Notes: generated by a model not told the origin, from the letters alone. DNA of 59,652 nucleotides from Betaproteobacteria bacterium Ga0077532 (GCA_001464895.1 LNEE01000037.1:1-59652), one strand, 5' to 3'. Numbered from the stretch's first letter, positions 35,497-43,558 are shown. Translations and numbers: made by a program.

Positions 35497-35549
35497 GTCG
35501 TTCCTCCCGATCGTTCTGTCGTCACGCCCTGGCAGGGCGGGCGTCGTCG

Positions 35550-35578
35550 AATTTCCGCGAGGGGCACGACACTGTCAA
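35550..35578 (-). promoter_or_regulatory. promoter of the livK-type operon
   Basis: On the minus strand TTGACA (35573-35578) is a perfect -35, followed after exactly 17 bases by GAAATT (35550-35555), a weak -10. A weak -10 with a good -35 suits an activated promoter. The expected start near 35543 leaves a leader of about 45 bases. The palindrome at 35596-35612 is centred about 61 bases upstream of that start. Confidence 0.55.
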
Positions 35579-35595
35579 GCACGGGGAGGCGGGGG

Positions 35596-35612
35596 TGTTC
35601 AAGGAGTGAACG
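35596..35612. promoter_or_regulatory. 17-bp palindromic operator, site A (livK side)
   Basis: TGTTCAAGGAGTGAACG is an inverted repeat with seven-base arms (one mismatch at each outer or inner edge). It agrees at 14 of 17 positions with site B at 35873-35889. It contains TTCA-N5-TGAA, which fits the T-N11-A pattern of LysR-type regulators. It sits about 18 bp upstream of the livK -35 box, the usual place for an activator. Confidence 0.55.
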
Positions 35613-35759
35613 CGATTCGCGGGCCATCGACGGCGCCGTGTGTCCGTCAGCGTACGGACGCCCGGCGGCCGGGACTGCATCCTGACCGTCGGAAGGGATC
35701 CGCAGGTCCGGCGCACGGGTCGCGTCGATGCGGATACCGCCACCAAGGAGAACCGCATC

Positions 35760-35834
35760 GTGAACAACATCATCTACATCGTCGGCCTCGTCGTCATCAT
35801 CGCCGCCGTGCTGGGGTACTTCGGCTTCCGCTGA
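35760..35834 (+). CDS. 24-residue single-helix membrane protein
   Basis: A GTG start preceded by AAGGAG (35745-35750, nine-base spacing) opens a 25-codon gene ending in TGA. Its product is MNNIIYIVGLVVIIAAVLGY followed by FGFR. It is almost entirely one hydrophobic helix with a C-terminal arginine. Similar mini-proteins of the form M-(N/D)-x-(I/V)-YIVGLVVI...FFGLR occur, as far as I recall, in other alpha- and betaproteobacteria. The strong ribosome binding site and conserved look argue that it is real. It lies between the two operator sites of the liv/AtuA region. The role is unknown; it may be an accessory subunit of a membrane complex. Confidence 0.7.
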   Translation: MNNIIYIVGLVVIIAAVLGYFGFR

Positions 35835-35872
35835 TCGCCCACGCAGCACCTGGCGGCATCTCTCCAGCCCCC

Positions 35873-35889
35873 TGTTCACGCAGTGAACA
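35873..35889. promoter_or_regulatory. 17-bp palindromic operator, site B (AtuA side)
   Basis: TGTTCACGCAGTGAACA is a perfect inverted repeat with seven-base arms around GCA. It matches site A (35596-35612) at 14 of 17 positions and has the LysR-type T-N11-A form. It lies 16 bp before a TTGACG box and about 76 bp before the TTG start of the DUF1446 gene. Confidence 0.6.
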
Positions 35890-35904
35890 AGGTCAGGCAC
35901 CCGC

Positions 35905-35934
35905 TTGACGATGGCGCCCCCGCGCGACGATCCT
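35905..35934 (+). promoter_or_regulatory. weak promoter of the AtuA-type gene pair
   Basis: TTGACG (35905-35910) is a good -35 hexamer. The region 17-18 bases downstream reads CGATCCT, a poor -10. As on the livK side, this would need an activator, and site B is centred about 59 bases before the expected start. Confidence 0.35.
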
Positions 35935-35965
35935 GACCGGAGACGATATCCAGGAGGGGCGTCCC

Positions 35966-37321
35966 TTGAAGAAGACCGTACGCATCGGCGCCGGCTCGGC
36001 GTGGTGGGGCGACCGCGTGGAGCCCGCCGTCCTGAATGCCGAGCGCGGCGATCTCGACTATCTCTGCTTCGAGACGATGGCCGAGGCCACGATCTCTGCG
36101 GCGCAGGTGCGCGCGCGGCGCGATCCGTCGTTCCCCGGCTACGACACCTACCTGGATGACCGCATGCGCGGCGTGCTGCCGGCGTGCCTGAAGCGCGGCA
36201 CGCGGATCATCTCCAACCAGGGCTGGATCAATCCGGATGCCGCCGCCGAGCGCATCGTCCACTGGCTGCGCGAACTCGGAGCCAAGGGCGTGAAGGTCGC
36301 TTCGGTGAACGGGAGCCTCATCACCGATCGCGTGCTCGAACTCACCGACACGATCCTCGAGAACGGCCAGCCGACATCGACCCTCGCACCGTCGCTGGTC
36401 TCGGCCGAGGTCTACCAGGGCGCGGAGCCCATCGTCGAGGCGCTGAAGGCCGGCGCGCAGATCGTCGTCACGGGCCGCGTGGCGGACCCGTCGATCTTCA
36501 TGGCGCCGATGATGTACGAGTTCGGCTGGGACGCCCTCGACCACACGCACCTCGGCCGCGGCAACGGCATCGGGCACCTGATGGAGTGCGGCGCGCAGGT
36601 GACGGGCGGCTACTTCTCCGACCCGGGGTTCAAGGACGTGCCCGAACCCTGGAACCTCGCCTTCCCGATCGCCGAGGTGGAAGCGGACGGCAGCGCAGTG
36701 ATCACGAAGGTCGCCGGCTCCGGCGGCGCAATCACGCTGCAGACCGTGAAGGAGCAACTGCTCTACGAAGTCCACGACCCGGCGAACTACATCACACCCG
36801 ATGTCGTGGTCGACTTCACCACCGCGAAGCTGGAACAGGTGGGCCCCGACCGCGTGCGGGTCACGAATCTCTCGGGCAAGCCGCGCACGCCGACGCTGAA
36901 GGTGTCCATCGGGTGCCAGGAAGGCTTCATCGGCGAGGACATGTTCTTCTACGCGGGCGAAGGCGCGCTGCGGCGCGCGCAACTCGCGAAGCGCATCCTC
37001 GAGGAACGCTTCCGCATCGTGAAGCTCGACGCCGAGGAGATCCGCATCGACTTCCTGGGCATCAACGCGATCCACGGCGCGATGTCGCCGGCACCGAAGG
37101 CCGAGCCCTACGAGGTTGCGGTGCGCGTGGCCGCGCGATGCAGGACGCGCGAGGAAGCCAACAAGGTCGGCCGCGAGGTCGACGGCATGGCGGTGTCCGG
37201 CGTCGGGCATACCGGCAAGCGCGTGCCGCACCAGGACCGCACGCGCGAGATCATCGGCGTCTGGTCGTCGCTGGTGCCGCGCGATCGCATCGTCCCCTCG
37301 ATCCGCTACTTCGAGAGCTGA
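35966..37321 (+). CDS. AtuA/DUF1446 family acyclic terpene/acyl utilization protein
   Basis: The 451-residue protein belongs to the DUF1446/AtuA family. Landmarks are RIGAGSAWWGDRVEPA, YLCFETMAEATI, TRIISNQGWINPDAAAERI, ASVNGSLITDR, VTGRVADPSIFMAPMMYEFGWD and GRGNGIGHLMECGAQVTGGYF. AtuA is required for growth on citronellol-type terpenes in Pseudomonas, but its reaction is unsettled. The start is TTG 35966, supported by AGGAGG (35952-35957) eight bases before it. The gene is followed after three bases by its small partner. Divergent liv genes suggest uptake and use of the same acid. Confidence 0.9.
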   Translation: MKKTVRIGAGSAWWGDRVEPAVLNAERGDLDYLCFETMAEATISAAQVRARRDPSFPGYDTYLDDRMRGVLPACLKRGTRIISNQGWINPDAAAERIVHWLRELGAKGVKVASVNGSLITDRVLELTDTILENGQPTSTLAPSLVSAEVYQGAEPIVEALKAGAQIVVTGRVADPSIFMAPMMYEFGWDALDHTHLGRGNGIGHLMECGAQVTGGYFSDPGFKDVPEPWNLAFPIAEVEADGSAVITKVAGSGGAITLQTVKEQLLYEVHDPANYITPDVVVDFTTAKLEQVGPDRVRVTNLSGKPRTPTLKVSIGCQEGFIGEDMFFYAGEGALRRAQLAKRILEERFRIVKLDAEEIRIDFLGINAIHGAMSPAPKAEPYEVAVRVAARCRTREEANKVGREVDGMAVSGVGHTGKRVPHQDRTREIIGVWSSLVPRDRIVPSIRYFES

Positions 37322-37324
37322 GCC

Positions 37325-37672
37325 ATGAAAGTGAAACTCCAGCACGTGGCCCACACGCGGTCCGGCGACAAGGGCAACACGTCGAACATCTCGGTGATCG
37401 CGTACGACGATGCGTTCTATCCGCACCTGGTGGAACAGCTCACCTCCGAGCGCTTCCACCAGCACTACGCCGGCACGATCCACGGCCCGGTCACGCGGTT
37501 CGAGGTGCCGGGGCTCGCGGCACTCAACTTCGTGTGCCAGGGCGCACTGGGCGGCGGCGTCTCGCGCAGCCTGTGCCTCGACAACTACGGCAAGTCACTC
37601 TCCGCGGCGATCCTCGGCTTCGAGCTGGACATCCCCGACGCGCTCGGCCCGAGACTGCGTGGCCCGCGCTGA
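37325..37672 (+). CDS. AtuA-associated small ferredoxin-fold-like protein
   Basis: The 115-residue protein matches the small domain found either fused to the C-terminus of AtuA-type proteins or encoded next to them. Landmarks are LQHVAHTRSGDKGNTSNISVIAYD, FEVPGLAALNFVCQGALGGGVSRSLCLDNYGKSLSAAILGFEL. The SGDKGNTSNISVI block is diagnostic. It starts three bases after the DUF1446 stop. The two products probably form one enzyme. It converges with btuB 13 bp away. Confidence 0.9.
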   Translation: MKVKLQHVAHTRSGDKGNTSNISVIAYDDAFYPHLVEQLTSERFHQHYAGTIHGPVTRFEVPGLAALNFVCQGALGGGVSRSLCLDNYGKSLSAAILGFELDIPDALGPRLRGPR

Positions 37673-37685
37673 TCGCGACAGCCAC

Positions 37686-39800
37686 TCATAGCTGCCAGCG
37701 CAGCGCCACGTAGAGATTGCGGTCCGGCATCGGGTAGTACGTGGCGCTGAAACCGAGCGGCGAGTACACCTTGTCGAACAGGTTGTTGACGCCGACGGTC
37801 ATGCGCGCCTTGTCGCGCTCGAAGTGGAGCGCGGCGTCGAACACGGTGTAGGCCGCCAGGGTCGGGAATCTGCCCGAGCCGTCCTCGTTGCCATCCGCCC
37901 TGACGCCCGCGTGGCGGGCCGCGAGTGCCGCCCGCACCCAGGGTTTCACGGCCCAGTCGACGCTCGCATTCGCGGTGACCCGCGGCACGAGGGGCACATC
38001 GAAGCCGGCACCCACCACGCGCGGTGACACGTAGCCCGCGTTGGCCCGGAGCGTGAGCGAAGGCGTCACGCGCCATCGCAGTTCCGCTTCGCCACCGAGC
38101 CGCCGCGTCGGGCGGTCGAGATTGCGGTTCACCACCAGCCCCGTCGTCGGCGACAGCCCGTACTGGATCTCGTCGTCCACGGCCATATGGAAGACGGTGA
38201 ATCCCGTCTCCACCGAGTCGCCCCAGGCTTGGCGGATCCCCGCCTCCACCGTGCGCCCGCGCTGCGGCCGGATGTCCGTGGTGGCCACCATCAGCTCGTC
38301 GACGTTCGGATTGCGGAAGTGGTGGGTCATGCTGCCGAAGGCCGTGAGGTGCTCGCGCGGTTGCCAGACGAGACCCAGTTCGAACGCGCGGTTGCGCCAC
38401 GTGGCGTCGCGGCGCGACTGCGTGCGGAAGGCGTCCGAGCATCCCGTCTGCCGGGGCACGCTCACCGGCACGAAGACGCCGCCACCGATGTCGACGAGCA
38501 CGGTGTCGAAGACCGTGGTGCAGTCGTCCCGCGTGAAGCGCGCATCCGATTGCCGGGTGGAGAAGCGATCGTTGCGCACACCAGCGTTCAACGTCCACGC
38601 GGGTGCGGCGCGCCACGTGGCGGTGGCGTATTGCGCGAAGTTGTCGACATCGCCCGCGCGGCGCGTCGAACTGCCGATCTCCGTGAATCCGTTCTCGCGA
38701 CGGAGGTAGTCGGCGCGCTGGTGCATGACGCCGGCTGCGACCGACACCGTCGAGGCGGGCTCCCACTCGTAGCGGGCTTCGAGGTCGCGTCGGCGCGATT
38801 CGATGGCCGCCTCGAAGCGCGTCGTGTCGGCGGGCAGAGTGGTGCCGAGGCCGATCAGATAGGGATTGCTTCTGTCGCGATAGCTCGCGCGCAGTTCGAG
38901 TCGCCCGGCGGCGCCGAACTCCAGCGTGGCGCCGGCACCCACGCGTACGTCGTTCGTGCGGCTGCGATCGTGGGGGGAGAGCGTGCTGCGGCGCGCTGCG
39001 TTGCCGGCGGCAAACGCGGCCGCGTCCACCGGGCCCGGAAGACCGCTGTCGTCCTCGTGCATTGCGGCGCGCAGATGGAGATCGACCAGACCCGTGGCGC
39101 GCTCGGGCGTGAGGCGCACTTCGCCAGCGAAATCCTGGGCACGGACGGCCCCGTTGCGGCGATAGCCGTCGGTCCCGCGGTCGCTCGCCTGCACGGCGCC
39201 CGAGACGATCCCGAAGCCACCGCTCGCGGCGATGCGATGGTCCCACGTGTCGTACGAACCACGCGTCGACTGCAGCTCCAGATGCGCGGGCCCCGGCTCG
39301 GCCCGGCGCGTGAGGATGTTCACGACACCGCCCACGGCTCCGTTGCCGTAGCGAACCGCCCCGCCGCCGCGCACGATCTCGATACGGCGGATCCGTGCGA
39401 GCGACACGGTGGAGAGATCCGCACCCGCGAGATCGGGCTCGTTGAGGCGATCGCCGTCGACGAGCACGAGGACGTTGCTCGCGGCGGTCGCGCCCATGCC
39501 GCGGATGTCGATCGTGGTCCGCCGGTCGCCGCCGAAGTAGCTCTGGAGATGGAGGTTGGCCTCGCGCGACAGCAGATCGCCCACGCCGGTCGCCGTGCTC
39601 CGCGCGATGTCGGATGCGGTGATCGCGGTGACGCCGTGCGGCGTCGTGCGCAGCGTGCCGTCCGCGCTCGGCGCCGTGACGATGATCTCCTTCAACTCGA
39701 TCACGCGATCGTCCACGCCGGCCGCCTGCACCGTCGCGACGGCACAGGTGATCGCGACCGCACATCGTCGTGCGGCCTTCGTACTTCTGGTGAGCGCCAT
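37686..39800 (-). CDS. btuB: BtuB-type TonB-dependent cobalamin receptor
   Basis: The 704-residue receptor has a signal peptide (about 1-26), a TonB-box-like EIIVTA at 38-43, and a plug domain (HGVTAITASDIARSTATGVGDLLSREANLHLQSY, TIDIRGMGATAASNVLVLVDGDRLNEPDLAGADLSTV, IEIVRGGGAVRYGNGAVGGVVNI). The barrel ends with YVALRWQL. Cobalamin as ligand is inferred from position: it is the last gene of the unit behind the cobalamin riboswitch at 41660-41845, 48 bp after the tandem PEP-CTERM gene. The receptor would move B12 across the outer membrane using TonB energy. BtuFCD genes are not in the window. Confidence 0.85.
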   Translation of the reverse strand: MALTRSTKAARRCAVAITCAVATVQAAGVDDRVIELKEIIVTAPSADGTLRTTPHGVTAITASDIARSTATGVGDLLSREANLHLQSYFGGDRRTTIDIRGMGATAASNVLVLVDGDRLNEPDLAGADLSTVSLARIRRIEIVRGGGAVRYGNGAVGGVVNILTRRAEPGPAHLELQSTRGSYDTWDHRIAASGGFGIVSGAVQASDRGTDGYRRNGAVRAQDFAGEVRLTPERATGLVDLHLRAAMHEDDSGLPGPVDAAAFAAGNAARRSTLSPHDRSRTNDVRVGAGATLEFGAAGRLELRASYRDRSNPYLIGLGTTLPADTTRFEAAIESRRRDLEARYEWEPASTVSVAAGVMHQRADYLRRENGFTEIGSSTRRAGDVDNFAQYATATWRAAPAWTLNAGVRNDRFSTRQSDARFTRDDCTTVFDTVLVDIGGGVFVPVSVPRQTGCSDAFRTQSRRDATWRNRAFELGLVWQPREHLTAFGSMTHHFRNPNVDELMVATTDIRPQRGRTVEAGIRQAWGDSVETGFTVFHMAVDDEIQYGLSPTTGLVVNRNLDRPTRRLGGEAELRWRVTPSLTLRANAGYVSPRVVGAGFDVPLVPRVTANASVDWAVKPWVRAALAARHAGVRADGNEDGSGRFPTLAAYTVFDAALHFERDKARMTVGVNNLFDKVYSPLGFSATYYPMPDRNLYVALRWQL

Positions 39801-39848
39801 GGCCGGGAGGCACCCGCCAGCGCGCTGACGCGGGCGGGCGCGTTGCCG

Positions 39849-41438
39849 TCAGGCGGAGGTTGCGCGACGGCGCAGGGCCAGGCCCACGATTCCGATCCCG
39901 CCTGCGAGCAGCCAGGCGGTGGAGGGCTCGGGGATGGCAGCGACCGTGAGGTTGTCCATCGCGAAGTACGCCGGCGTGTTCATGCCGAACGCCCCGTTGT
40001 CGGTGGACGCCAACGCGAAGCCGAGCGAGGCCACCGCACCGAGCGACGAGAGGTCCACGAAGGTCCAGTCGCGGACGATGGTGTCCTGCGCGGCGTCGGC
40101 GAAGCGGAAGTCGGCGAGGAAGAAATCGATGGCGCCGGTGGTGGCGCCGCTGCCGTCCCGCCCCGTGATGGTGAGGCGCAGGAAGTCCGGATCCGACCCG
40201 GTGGCGCCGCCGAATTTCTTCGCGAAGCCGTCACCGTCGCGCATCGACGTGGCCGCGTACGTGGTGTTGGTGAACCACGCCCCGACCAGCATCTGCGGAG
40301 TGTCGAAGGTCACCGTTGCATCCCCCAGATAGGCGATCGCGTACTGCGCGGAGCCGCCCTGCCCGCCCCCGGCGAACGCGCTGTACTGGTTGCCGAAGCC
40401 CGGGGTCGTGTTGTCGGTGACGCGGGAAACGGTCCAGCCGCTCCAGCAGCAGCCGGGGAATCCGAAGTCGGTGTACTGGTGGGTGAAGTTCGCAGCGCCG
40501 CTCGCGAAGGTCGTGGTGGCCGCGGGGAAGTAGTACCCCTGCGCACCGAGGCCGATCTCCTCGAAGGTGCTCACCCCACCGGCTGCAGCCGCCGGCAACG
40601 CGATCGCGACCGCAGCCAGCCCAGCCGCGACGCGCCGGCGGCGACGCACCGCGCCGACCAGGACGAGACCGCCCAGCATGCCGAGCGCAACCGTGGACGG
40701 CTCGGGCACCGGTGCGGCGACGAAGTGCATGACCCCCACGCCGTCGAGATCGAAGCCGCCGCTCGCCACCGTCGGATGCACGTCGTATATCGGATTCGGC
40801 CCGCCGAACGCGGCCGGGAAGCTGTCGAACACGGATCCGTCGCCGACGATGTCGACGAGGCGCACGTGGCTCACGGCCTGCACATCGAGACCCGGCACGG
40901 ACGCAAGCAGCGCGAGGTCGAACGGCGTGCCGAAACCGCCGCGGTACTTGCCTGCGAGACCGTCGATGTTCGTCGGATCGACGGCACCGAAGCCGCCGAC
41001 GGGGCCAGGTGTGAACGAGAAGCCGGGGAAGCGGAAGAAGTTCGTGCCGTCGGACGACACCTCGACCCAGGCGAGTTCGAGGAACGTGTCGCTGAAGCTG
41101 TTCTCGAAGACTGCGAAGTCGGCTCCGGGGCCGTCGAAGATCAGGCCGCCGAAGGTGAGCGTGATGCGGCCGCTGTCGCCCAGCGAAACGACTTCCGTGG
41201 CGACACCGGTCGCGGGGCCGAGGGCCTGCGCGGGGTTGGCGAACGTTGCCGAGACATTCGGACCAGGCGCGTAGTCGCTGAAGGAGGATGCCCATGCCGC
41301 GATCGTCGGGCTGTCCTTCGAAACGGCGGTGGACCCGGGCTGCCCGGCGGCGGCGGCATAGGGGCCGGCGTGGGCCAGGGGTGTGAGCGTGGCGAGTACG
41401 AGTGTGGCGAGGGAAAGGGAAAGCGAGGTGCTGCGCAT
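39849..41438 (-). CDS. tandem PEP-CTERM protein: surface domain + internal sorting signal + DUF4465-like domain + sorting signal
   Basis: One uninterrupted 529-residue frame encodes two complete exported proteins. Unit 1 has a signal peptide (1-24, LAHA-GP), a body with GQPGSTAVSKDSPTIAAWAS, FAVFENSFSDTFLELAWVEV and HVRLVDIVGDG, then a full PEP-CTERM signal at 244-269 (VPEPST, hydrophobic helix, RRRRR). With no stop, those arginines run into a second signal peptide (about 270-288, VAAGLAAVAIALPAAAAGG). Unit 2 is DUF4465-like (FEEIGLGAQGYYFP, GNQYSAFAGGGQGGSAQYAIAYLG, FAKKFGGATGSDPDFL, MNTPAYFAMDNL) and ends in IPEPST plus a membrane helix and RRR. GTG 40649 could start unit 2 separately. ATG 41438 has GGAGG five bases upstream. 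It lies 221 bp behind a cobalamin riboswitch and ahead of btuB. Confidence 0.88.
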   Translation of the reverse strand: MRSTSLSLSLATLVLATLTPLAHAGPYAAAAGQPGSTAVSKDSPTIAAWASSFSDYAPGPNVSATFANPAQALGPATGVATEVVSLGDSGRITLTFGGLIFDGPGADFAVFENSFSDTFLELAWVEVSSDGTNFFRFPGFSFTPGPVGGFGAVDPTNIDGLAGKYRGGFGTPFDLALLASVPGLDVQAVSHVRLVDIVGDGSVFDSFPAAFGGPNPIYDVHPTVASGGFDLDGVGVMHFVAAPVPEPSTVALGMLGGLVLVGAVRRRRRVAAGLAAVAIALPAAAAGGVSTFEEIGLGAQGYYFPAATTTFASGAANFTHQYTDFGFPGCCWSGWTVSRVTDNTTPGFGNQYSAFAGGGQGGSAQYAIAYLGDATVTFDTPQMLVGAWFTNTTYAATSMRDGDGFAKKFGGATGSDPDFLRLTITGRDGSGATTGAIDFFLADFRFADAAQDTIVRDWTFVDLSSLGAVASLGFALASTDNGAFGMNTPAYFAMDNLTVAAIPEPSTAWLLAGGIGIVGLALRRRATSA

Positions 41439-41626
41439 GGCGGCCTCCGGGTGGTCCGGACGCTCCCCGCGTCCGGCAACGCTGATGGAATGCCGGCGCG
41501 CTGCGGGAACGAAGGACACTGGAGAAACGGGATGAGAGGCAGGCGGGATCCGCGACGTGAAGCGGATCGGACACGCAGGCAACATCACCACCGCGTCGCC
41601 GCCCACCGCAGCAATCCGGCACGGAA

Positions 41627-41652
41627 GAAGCATTCCGCGGGGCGGATGCTTC
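41627..41652 (-). other. hairpin following the cobalamin riboswitch (possible expression platform)
   Basis: GAAGCAT and ATGCTTC, continued by CCGC/GCGG with one bulged base, form an 11-bp stem just downstream of the riboswitch core on the minus strand. No U-run follows, so it is not a classical terminator. It could compete with the aptamer's 3' end or act as a Rho-linked or stabilising element. Confidence 0.35.
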
Positions 41653-41659
41653 CGAGTCA

Positions 41660-41845
41660 CGGGCCGGTCTCCGGGCTTGCGAGGAATGCCCGCGGTCCGC
41701 CTTCCCATGCGTGATGCACAGTGGCCGGATGGACCGCGTCACTCGCCTACCGTTGCGGGGGCAGCGTCGGCATGGGGATCTGTGAACGACCCCGGCACCG
41801 ACTTCCCGATTATCCCCTCCGGCTGGACGCCGTCGGGGCACCTGC
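41660..41845 (-). promoter_or_regulatory. cobalamin (B12) riboswitch
   Basis: Read on the minus strand, all the main conserved blocks occur in order and at normal spacing. They are AGGTGCC (41843-41837), GATAATCGGGAAGTCGGTG (41814-41796), the B12 box GCTGCCCCCGCAACGGTA (41765-41748), GCCACTG (41725-41719), GGGAAGGC (41706-41699) and GCAAGCCCGGAGACCGGCCC (41680-41661). This is a class I adenosylcobalamin-type aptamer. It should switch off the downstream tandem PEP-CTERM gene and btuB when cobalamin is plentiful. The leader from the aptamer to the ATG is about 220 bases. Confidence 0.95.
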
Positions 41846-41854
41846 GACGCCCGA

Positions 41855-41884
41855 AGGCTAGTCGAGCGGCATCGGCGGCGTCAA
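41855..41884 (-). promoter_or_regulatory. promoter upstream of the cobalamin riboswitch
   Basis: On the minus strand TTGACG (41879-41884) is followed after 18 bases by TAGCCT (41855-41860), a partial -10. The start would fall near 41848, just before the first riboswitch block at 41843. That placement supports it despite the weak -10. Confidence 0.5.
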
Positions 41885-41920
41885 GGACGCTGACGATGCC
41901 GATGGGTTCGCAGCGCCGGG

Positions 41921-43558
41921 TCAGGCGCTGCGGAAGCGCGTCGTTTTGACGAAGACGATGGCGAGCATGGGCAGCACCAGCCCGAGCGTGATCGAGATGG
42001 CGAGGAGATGGCCGAGCTGGCTGTAGTCGGCGGGCACCTGGACGGCACCGGTCGCGACGTCCTTCACTTCGCGCGTGACCTCGTAGGCGCGGTTCAGATA
42101 CTTCGTCCCGAGCTGGGAGAGCGACAGCGCGAGGTTGGTGAACGAGGCCATCACCGCGAAGTACGTCGCCTTCAACTTGTCCGGCGCGGAGTTCGCGATC
42201 CACGCAAGCATCGGGATCATGGCGACCTGGCCGAGCGGCGATTCGAGCGCGGTGTCGATCACCGCGATGAAGCGCGCATCGACGACGCCCCCGGTATGCG
42301 CTGCCGTCCATTCGTGGAAGCCGTGGTACATCGCGAGGGTGGGCAACGAGAGGATCGTGCCGACGATGGTGAGGAAACCCAGGACGTAGGCCATGGAGTT
42401 GTCCGCCATGAAGCGGCGGAAGAGGAACATCCCGAGCAGCCCGAGCGTGCTGCCGATGACCCCCAGCTTCGCGAGGAAGCCTTCGTCGAACTTCAGGACG
42501 TCGATCGTCCACCAGTTCGCGCCGGCGCCGGCGCCGGGAATGGCCCGGAAGACGAAGACGAGCAGCGCCGTGCCGATCAGGATGTTGCGGGACGCGGGCT
42601 CCAGTTCGCGGACGAGGCGCAGCATGAGGAAGAGCACGATTGCGAGGGATCCCACGAAGACGATCTCCTGGCTGAACCGGCTGCCGGAGGAGCCGACCGC
42701 GATGGAGAACACGGCGAACAGCAGGCCGCCACCCAGGATCCACCAGTTCACCGGCGGGCGCTGCGAATGGTGGAACACCTGTGCATCGATGGTGGCGCGG
42801 TCGACGCCCAGCGCCGCGAGCCGCTTCGCCTGACGGCGGAGGATCCACCCCGACAAGACGACGCCGAGCACCGACACCACGGGAATGAGCAGCGCGCACT
42901 GATACAGGAAGAGGTACTTGGCGGCCTTCTCGGCCTTCGACAGGAGACTGGCGTCCGCGAAGATCGCGACGTTGAACGCCGAGACGATCACGCTGCCTCC
43001 GATGATCGCGACGCGGCCGAGGGTCTGCATCGTGGTGTGGCCGACGCGGCGTTCCGCCTCGGGGATGGGATAGCCATCGTCGTCGAGACGGGGGACGGCT
43101 TCCACGGTCATCGCATCGGCGACGACGTCCTGGACCACGTACCCGATCGGGGCGAGCAGCGAGGCGAGGATGAACCAGCGGTCGCCGGGCATGATCGCCT
43201 CCATCGCCATGCGGTCTGCGAGCAGCCCGATCATGATCAGCAGGCTCGAGGCCAGCAGGCTCGCACCGAACGCCACGAGCCAACCCTTGTATCGCCAGAG
43301 CAGGTCGACCATGTGGCCCACGGGCATCTTCAGCGCCCAGGGCAGGCCCACCCAGAAACCGAGCGCGGCGAGCGCCTCCGCGGAGAGCCCGAGGTAGTCC
43401 TTCACGAAGAAGGTCCCTGCGATCGCGGTGAGGCCGGAGATGCCGTAGGCCACGTAGACCATCAGCGGCGGCAGATAGGAGATTCGCATCTGGCGGCCGA
43501 GATCGATGATGTTGCGATCGATCCAGCCGAAGAAGCCGGACGAGACTTTGGTGGTCAT
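41921..43558 (-). CDS. MFS transporter, possibly folate/biopterin-transporter-like
   Basis: The 545-residue protein has about twelve to fourteen hydrophobic segments. The conserved start of the membrane region (LPPLMVYVAYGISGLTAIAGTFFVKDYLGLSAEALAALGFWVGLPWALKMPVGHMVDLLW) resembles BT1/FBT-type major facilitator proteins. The segment SLLAPIGYVVQDVVADAMTVEAVPR fits this as well. The substrate is unknown. ATG 43558 (MTTKVSSGFF) was chosen over an upstream in-frame start. Its stop is 76 bp before the riboswitch on the same strand, so it is not itself controlled by it. Confidence 0.75.
   Translation of the reverse strand: MTTKVSSGFFGWIDRNIIDLGRQMRISYLPPLMVYVAYGISGLTAIAGTFFVKDYLGLSAEALAALGFWVGLPWALKMPVGHMVDLLWRYKGWLVAFGASLLASSLLIMIGLLADRMAMEAIMPGDRWFILASLLAPIGYVVQDVVADAMTVEAVPRLDDDGYPIPEAERRVGHTTMQTLGRVAIIGGSVIVSAFNVAIFADASLLSKAEKAAKYLFLYQCALLIPVVSVLGVVLSGWILRRQAKRLAALGVDRATIDAQVFHHSQRPPVNWWILGGGLLFAVFSIAVGSSGSRFSQEIVFVGSLAIVLFLMLRLVRELEPASRNILIGTALLVFVFRAIPGAGAGANWWTIDVLKFDEGFLAKLGVIGSTLGLLGMFLFRRFMADNSMAYVLGFLTIVGTILSLPTLAMYHGFHEWTAAHTGGVVDARFIAVIDTALESPLGQVAMIPMLAWIANSAPDKLKATYFAVMASFTNLALSLSQLGTKYLNRAYEVTREVKDVATGAVQVPADYSQLGHLLAISITLGLVLPMLAIVFVKTTRFRSA

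Noticed and set aside
38187..41714. A 1175-codon open frame on the plus strand, antisense to btuB and the tandem PEP-CTERM gene
   Set aside because: Its product is rich in Arg, His, Gly and Ala without any motif, as expected for antisense reading of GC-rich coding DNA. The minus-strand genes have clear families, signal peptides and a riboswitch.
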